Assembly (NCBI GenBank): GCA_002256055.1 | Contig: NKIE01000204.1 | Span: 1 to 5,735, forward strand | DNA from: Pseudomonas sp. PGPPP3 | GTDB taxonomy: Bacteria; Pseudomonadota; Gammaproteobacteria; Pseudomonadales; Pseudomonadaceae | Length of the DNA: 5,735 bases | Reading direction: 5' to 3' | Shown: piece after piece, positions 1-5,735 of the stretch | Layout of the letters: each line of letters begins with the position of its first letter | Numbering within the stretch: position 1 is the stretch's first letter | The notes under the pieces: model-generated | What the model was told of the DNA's origin: nothing | Databases searched by the model: none | The model's input: the letters and a program-made list of their open reading frames with translations, nothing else | Position numbers and translations under genes: made by a program

Positions 1-2028
<2,028 letters not shown>

Positions 2029-2036
<8 letters not shown>

Positions 2037-3006
2037 GGGCCACCTCCAGGCAAATGTCGACCACGCTGCAGGTGGCATCCGGCTTGGCCAGACGACGAGC
2101 TGTCGCGGCCATGGTTTTCAATCGATCGGTGTGCATCAGAACCTCTGTCAGGCGCGCGGCCAAGTCGGCGGCGCCAGTCGTTGCTTGCGGCAGGAGGAAG
2201 GCTGCGCCCTCGTCCGCCAGGTAATGGGCATTGCGGGTTTGGTGATCGTCGATGGCGTGCGGCAGCGGCACCACCAAAGCCGGCAGACCGGCGGCGGCCA
2301 ACTCGCTGACAGTCAGGGCACCGGCACGGCAGACCACCAGGTCGGCCCAGCCATAGGCGCGCGCCATGTCTTTGATAAAAGGCGCCACTTCAGCGCTCAC
2401 GCCCTGGGCCTGATAGCGCTCGCTGGTCACCTCGGCGTGCTGCTTGCCGGCCTGGTGAAATACCTGAGGACGCAGCTCGGCGGCCAACAGGCCAAGAGCC
2501 TCGGGCAGCAACTTGTCACGCACCGGGTTGCCGGTGGTGCGGCGCTTGCTGCTGGCACTGAAGGTGTCCGGAAAGGCCTCGCACACCCGACTGGCGATGG
2601 GCGCCAGACTACGGTTGGCGGTGCCAGCGACGGCGTTTTGCTCATGAATGATCAGCGGCACACCCGCCAGCCGCGCCGCCAGACCGCCAGGGCCGGTGAC
2701 ATAGCCACCCATGCCCAGCACGCAGACCGGCTGTAGCTCGCGGACAATCTTGCGCGCTTGCCACAATGCCTTGAGCAACTGGAACGGCGCCTTGAGCAGG
2801 GCCAACTTGCCCTTGCCACGCAGGCCACTGACGTTGATCAGGTGCAGCGGTAAACCGGCGGCCGGTACCAGCTCATTCTCGATGCCACGCGGTGTGCCGA
2901 GCCAGTGCACGGCATAGCCGCGAGCCTTGAATTCGCGGGCACAGGCCAACGCCGGGAACACGTGACCGCCGGTACCGCCGGCCATGATCAGCACATTAGC
3001 GGCCAT
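2029..3006 (-). CDS. murG: MurG, lipid II-forming GlcNAc transferase, with an internal in-frame deletion
   Basis: MurG is a peripheral inner-membrane GT28 glycosyltransferase that moves GlcNAc from UDP-GlcNAc to lipid I, making lipid II. The ATG at 3006 has GAGGAG 7 nt upstream, and [15 protein letters not shown] matches the family N-terminus. The acceptor half is complete: GGTGGH (10-15), [11 protein letters not shown] (98-108), [12 protein letters not shown] (121-132), TTGNPVR (157-163). The sequence then goes straight from NPVR-D164 to KLLPEALG (165-172). In P. aeruginosa MurG, recalled from memory, 33 residues lie between NPVR and KLLPEAL, including NLLVLGGSLGA, the first strand and phosphate-binding loop of the C-terminal Rossmann domain. 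Here there is one. The rest of the donor half is normal: [11 protein letters not shown] (226-236), with the uridine-binding Glu at 235, and [12 protein letters not shown] (249-260). Length is 325 against about 357. Identity is certain; activity is doubtful because the loop contacts UDP-GlcNAc. There are no stops or frameshifts, so I call it a CDS rather than a pseudogene. Confidence 0.93.
2041..2047 (-). promoter_or_regulatory. Shine-Dalgarno sequence deciding the GTG start of murC
   Basis: The minus strand reads GGAGGTG here, and the GGAGG core ends 6 nt before GTG at 2036. It lies within the last codons of murG. The next in-frame ATG (2000) is preceded by CAACCGGAA, with no comparable site, so this element favours the non-ATG start. 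Confidence 0.8.
2512..2520 (-). other. Deletion junction inside murG (about 96 nt missing)
   Basis: The minus strand reads CGT GAC AAG here (R163-D164-K165 of MurG). R163 ends the NPVR motif, which normally closes the N-terminal domain. K165 starts KLLPEAL, which in relatives lies some 33 residues further on. One aspartate remains between them, so the net loss is 32 codons, and the reading frame is kept. No repeat or insertion sequence is visible at the junction. In relatives the left side is likely NPVRD or NPVRG and the right side LNK, so a join at a shared AC is possible, but that is a guess. Confidence 0.8.
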
Positions 3007-4210
3007 GGGTGAACTCCTCATCGGCGAAATCCGACTCGTCGAATTCGACTTCAGCGCTACCCAGGTGCGTGCGCCGCTCCCACTCGATACGCAGGAGCAA
3101 GCCAAGGGTGATGCAGCAGATCACCAACGAGCTGCCGCCGTAGCTGAGGAACGGCAAAGTAAGGCCCTTGGTCGGTAACAGGCCGGCGTTCACGCCGATA
3201 TTGATCAGGATCTGGCCGATCCACATGATGGCCAGACCGTAGGCTACATAGGCGGCGAAGAACTGCTTGGCCTTCTCCGCCCACAAGCCGATATACAGGG
3301 CGCGCACACTGACAAACACGAACAGCGCCACGGTCAGCAGCGAGCCAAGCAGGCCCAGCTCCTCGGCCAGCACGCTGAATACGAAGTCGGTGTGCGCTTC
3401 CGGCAGGTAGAACTGCTTCTGGATGCTGTTGCCCAGCCCCACGCCCAACCACTCGCCGCGACCGAAGGCGATCAGCGCCTGGCTCAGCTGGTAGCCGGCG
3501 CCGTACTGGTCGGCCCAGGGGTCGATGAAGTTGGTCAAGCGCTGCATACGGTAGGACTGCCCAGTCATCACCACCACGCCCGCGGCCAAAACCGCGAGCA
3601 CCAGCGGGATAAAGCGCAGCAGGTTGATGCCACCGAGGAACAGCATGGCAATTGCCGCGCCCATCAGCACCACGGTGGCGCCGAAGTCCGGCTCGGCCAG
3701 CAGCAAGGCGGCGATCGGCGCCAGCACGGCCATGGGTTTGATAAAGCCCATCAGGTTCTCGCGCACATCGGTCTGCCGACGGACCAGGTAGCCAGCCAGG
3801 AAGATCACGGTAAACAGCTTGGCCAACTCCGACGGCTGCACGTTGAAGATGCCGAAACCGATCCAGCGCGAGGCGCCGTTCACTTCGCGGCCGATGCCGG
3901 GGATCAGCACCAGAATCAACAAGACAAAGGCCGCCATCAGCAGTCGCCCGCCGTAGCGCTGCCACTGTGCCAGGGGCACCAGCAGGGTCAGCAGACCAGC
4001 ACCCAGGCCGATGGCCAGGTAAACCAGATGACGGATCATGTGGTACAGCGGGTTGCCGGACTGCACCGCCGCCACTTCCGAGGACGCCGAGGTGATCATC
4101 ACCAGCCCCAGGCCGAGCAAGCCCAGACAACCCGCCAACAGCGGGAAGTCGAGATCGATGCCGCGCGCACTGCGCAGCGGCGATGGCGCGGCCAGCAACT
4201 GGGCGAGCAT
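2996..4210 (-). CDS. ftsW: Septal peptidoglycan polymerase FtsW (SEDS family)
   Basis: Integral inner-membrane SEDS glycosyltransferase of the divisome. With its partner PBP3 (FtsI) it polymerises lipid II into septal glycan strands. The 404 residues fit the family, and the sequence shows repeated hydrophobic segments consistent with about ten membrane passes (for example 22-41, 61-80, 88-103, 160-175, 198-216, 287-303). Family landmarks: NGASRWIG (111-118), QPSELAK (125-131), LPEAHTDFVFS (269-279), with D275 at the place of the catalytic aspartate of the RodA/FtsW family, and the SEDS signature spanning 337-361 (NIGVNAGLLPTKG then LPFLSYGGSS). The tail after 380 is hydrophilic and acidic. 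The start ATG shares one base with the murD stop (TGATG). Only a run of six G lies 8 nt upstream, so translation probably depends on coupling to murD. It overlaps murG by 11 nt. RodA is excluded by position in the cluster and by the FtsW-type N-terminus. Confidence 0.97.
   Translation of the reverse strand: MLAQLLAAPSPLRSARGIDLDFPLLAGCLGLLGLGLVMITSASSEVAAVQSGNPLYHMIRHLVYLAIGLGAGLLTLLVPLAQWQRYGGRLLMAAFVLLILVLIPGIGREVNGASRWIGFGIFNVQPSELAKLFTVIFLAGYLVRRQTDVRENLMGFIKPMAVLAPIAALLLAEPDFGATVVLMGAAIAMLFLGGINLLRFIPLVLAVLAAGVVVMTGQSYRMQRLTNFIDPWADQYGAGYQLSQALIAFGRGEWLGVGLGNSIQKQFYLPEAHTDFVFSVLAEELGLLGSLLTVALFVFVSVRALYIGLWAEKAKQFFAAYVAYGLAIMWIGQILINIGVNAGLLPTKGLTLPFLSYGGSSLVICCITLGLLLRIEWERRTHLGSAEVEFDESDFADEEFTHGR
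3014..3019 (-). promoter_or_regulatory. Ribosome binding site of murG inside ftsW
   Basis: GAGGAG on the minus strand lies 7 nt before the murG ATG at 3006 and encodes two glutamates in the acidic FtsW tail. It selects ATG 3006 over the upstream in-frame ATG at 3105, which lies well inside ftsW and would add 33 residues unlike any MurG N-terminus. Confidence 0.8.
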
Positions 4211-5559
4211 CAGAGCAGCCCCCCGACAGCAGCGGCGAACAGCTGACCGCGCTGCTCAAAGTTCTTGAACATATCCAGGCTGGCGCAGGCCGGCGACAGC
4301 AATACCGCATCGCCGGCCTGCGCCAGCTCAGCAGCGCGCTGCACGGCTTCATCCAGGGTCGCCACGCGAATCAGCGGCACGCCGCTATCGGCCAGGGTGT
4401 TGGCCAGCAACTCGGCATCGCGACCCAGCAGCAACACGGCGCGGCAGTGCGCCGCCACCGGCCCGCGCAGGGCAGAGAAATCCGCGCCCTTGCCGTCGCC
4501 GCCAGCGATCAGCAGCAGCTTGCCGTCGATATCTGCGCCCAGACCTTCGATGGCCGCCAGGGCGGCGCCCACGTTGGTGGCCTTGGAGTCGTCGTAATAG
4601 GTCACGCCACGCAGCTCACGCAGCCATTGGCAGCGATGCGCCAGGCCGGTGAACTCGCGCAGGGCCGCCAGCATCGGCGCCATCGGCAGGCCGGCGGCAT
4701 GGCCCAAGGCCAGGGCCGCCAGGGCGTTGGCCTGGTTATGGGCGCCACGCATTTTCAGCTCGCGCACATTCAGCAGTTTGTCGAACTGGAAGGCCAGGTA
4801 CTTCTCGCCGCCCTCCTCAATCAAGCCGAAGGCTTTGAAGTCCGGCTTGTTCAGGCCAAAGCTCCAGCATGGCTGACCTTCCGCCAACAACGGCCGCGAC
4901 AGGGCATCCTGGCGATTGACCACGACCTGACGGGCACCACGGAAAATTCGGTGTTTGGCCAGGTGATAGGCCGGCATGCCGCTGTAGCGATCCATGTGGT
5001 CTTCGCTGACATTCAGGCAGGTGGCCACTTCGGCATTCAGCTGATCAGTGCATTCCAGCTGGAAGCTGGACAGCTCCAGCACATAGAGTTCGATGTCGTC
5101 GGCTAGCAGGTCCAGCGCCGGGGTACCGAGGTTGCCACCGACCGCCACGCGCTTGCCAGCCGCTGCCGCCATCTCACCAACCAGGGTGGTAACAGTACTT
5201 TTCGCATTGGAGCCCGTGATGGCGATGACCGGTGCCTTGACATTACGGGCAAACAACTCGATATCGCCGGACATTTTCACGCCACGCGCGGCCGCCTGCT
5301 GCAACGCTGGGGTGGCCAGGGCCAAACCAGGGCTGACCAGCAGCTCGTTTGCACGACAGAGAAACTCCACGTCCAACTCGCCACAACGCACCTCAACCTG
5401 CGGAAACTCGGCACGCAATGTGGCCAGCTCCGGTGGATTGGCACGGCTATCAGCCACGGCAAAGGGCAAGCCCTTGCGTGCGAGGAAACGCACCAGAGAC
5501 ATGCCGCTCTTGCCGAGGCCGACAACGATGCGGAAGTGGTCAGACGCGATCAGGCTCAT
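4210..5559 (-). CDS. murD: UDP-N-acetylmuramoyl-L-alanine--D-glutamate ligase MurD
   Basis: Cytoplasmic Mur ligase that adds D-glutamate to UDP-MurNAc-L-Ala using ATP, between the MurC and MurE steps. At 449 residues it is almost the same length as the P. aeruginosa protein (448). N-terminal UDP-binding domain with VVGLGKSGMS (12-21); central ATPase domain with P-loop GSNAKST (116-122), LELSSFQLE (161-169), NVSEDHMDRY (183-192), K202 in AKHRIF (the lysine that is carbamylated in E. coli MurD, Lys198) and GAHNQANALA (272-281); C-terminal domain with HRCQW (308-312), YYDDSKATN (321-329), GGDGKGADF (353-361) and LSPACASLDMFKNFEQRG (421-438), the D-Glu-binding region. No key residue is missing. 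The start ATG at 5559 has GAGGA 4 nt upstream, overlapping the mraY stop codon, so the two genes are probably coupled. The stop shares one base with the ftsW start. Confidence 0.98.
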   Translation of the reverse strand: MSLIASDHFRIVVGLGKSGMSLVRFLARKGLPFAVADSRANPPELATLRAEFPQVEVRCGELDVEFLCRANELLVSPGLALATPALQQAAARGVKMSGDIELFARNVKAPVIAITGSNAKSTVTTLVGEMAAAAGKRVAVGGNLGTPALDLLADDIELYVLELSSFQLECTDQLNAEVATCLNVSEDHMDRYSGMPAYHLAKHRIFRGARQVVVNRQDALSRPLLAEGQPCWSFGLNKPDFKAFGLIEEGGEKYLAFQFDKLLNVRELKMRGAHNQANALAALALGHAAGLPMAPMLAALREFTGLAHRCQWLRELRGVTYYDDSKATNVGAALAAIEGLGADIDGKLLLIAGGDGKGADFSALRGPVAAHCRAVLLLGRDAELLANTLADSGVPLIRVATLDEAVQRAAELAQAGDAVLLSPACASLDMFKNFEQRGQLFAAAVGGLL

Positions 5560-5563
5560 ACAA

Positions 5564-5568
5564 TCCTC
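5564..5568 (-). promoter_or_regulatory. Ribosome binding site of murD overlapping the mraY stop
   Basis: The minus strand reads TGAGGATTGTATG at this junction: the mraY TGA runs into GAGGA, which is followed by 4 nt and the murD ATG at 5559. This is the only non-overlapping junction in the window (7 nt between genes), and it still places the ribosome site at the previous stop. Confidence 0.75.
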
Positions 5569-5735
5569 AGCGCAGTTTCAAGGTGGCAAGACCGATCAGC
5601 ACCAGAATCACGGTGATGATCCAGAAGCGCACAATCACGCGCGGCTCCGGCCAGCCTTTCAGTTCAAAGTGATGATGGATCGGCGCCATACGGAACACGC
5701 GCTTGCCGGTCAACTTGAAGGAGGCGACCTGAATC
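5567..5735 (-). CDS. mraY: Phospho-MurNAc-pentapeptide transferase MraY, C-terminal 55 residues (gene runs off the right edge)
   Basis: Integral membrane enzyme that transfers phospho-MurNAc-pentapeptide from UDP to undecaprenyl phosphate, giving lipid I, the substrate of MurG. Only the end of the gene is in the window: after one leftover base, 55 codons and TGA. The translation contains [16 protein letters not shown], then the histidine motif [15 protein letters not shown], conserved in MraY next to the active site, and a final hydrophobic helix ([16 protein letters not shown]) ending in KLR. That matches the usual C-terminus of gamma-proteobacterial MraY. The related WecA and other PNPT enzymes lack this [11 protein letters not shown] context, so the assignment is firm despite the short fragment. 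The full protein is normally about 360 residues. It lies 7 nt upstream of murD, in the expected dcw order. Confidence 0.96.

Noticed and set aside
3392..4246. 284-codon plus-strand open frame opposite ftsW
   Set aside because: The translation is dominated by Gln, His and Arg, as expected from the reverse complement of a membrane protein gene. No start signal or family motif is seen, and FtsW is certain.
3057..4352. 431-codon minus-strand open frame overlapping ftsW and murD in another frame
   Set aside because: An out-of-frame reading of ftsW, rich in Arg, Ala, Pro and Gly. The ftsW frame gives a clean membrane protein with the SEDS signature.
4183..5106. 307-codon plus-strand open frame opposite murD
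   Set aside because: Low-complexity Gln/Ala/Gly-rich product, a mirror of murD codon bias; every MurD motif is on the minus strand.

Overview
This window is a stretch of the division and cell wall (dcw) cluster of a Pseudomonas species, read entirely from the minus strand. The DNA is GC-rich, and the proteins match from memory, nearly residue for residue over long stretches, the Pseudomonas versions of these enzymes. Examples are the MurD N-terminus MSLIASDHFRIVVGLGKSG and the MraY tail. The species cannot be fixed from this window; the details look closer to the P. fluorescens/P. putida side of the genus than to P. aeruginosa, but that is an impression.

In transcription order (right to left) the window holds: the 3' end of mraY (5567 to beyond 5735), murD (4210-5559), ftsW (2996-4210), murG (2029-3006), murC (579-2036) and the 5' part of ddlB (582 to beyond position 1). 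This is the conserved order mraY-murD-ftsW-murG-murC-ddlB. The only gap is 7 nt (mraY/murD); the other junctions overlap by 1, 11, 8 and 4 nt. There is no non-coding stretch, terminator, promoter, RNA gene, mobile element or CRISPR array that I can support.

Together the genes make and handle the peptidoglycan precursor. MurC and MurD add L-Ala and D-Glu to UDP-MurNAc, and DdlB makes the D-Ala-D-Ala dipeptide used later by MurF. MraY loads the finished UDP-MurNAc-pentapeptide onto undecaprenyl phosphate (lipid I), MurG adds GlcNAc (lipid II), and FtsW polymerises lipid II at the division septum.

The one real anomaly is in murG. The gene is intact in frame from start to stop but encodes only 325 residues, where about 355-357 is normal. 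The missing 32 or so residues map to one spot, right after the NPVR motif. They should contain the start of the C-terminal Rossmann domain with the glycine loop GGS(L/Q)GA, which binds the UDP-GlcNAc phosphates. Everything on both sides looks normal. This is either a clean 96-nt in-frame deletion in a gene thought essential, or an assembly or clone artefact. I see no new biological system here; the rest is ordinary core genome.
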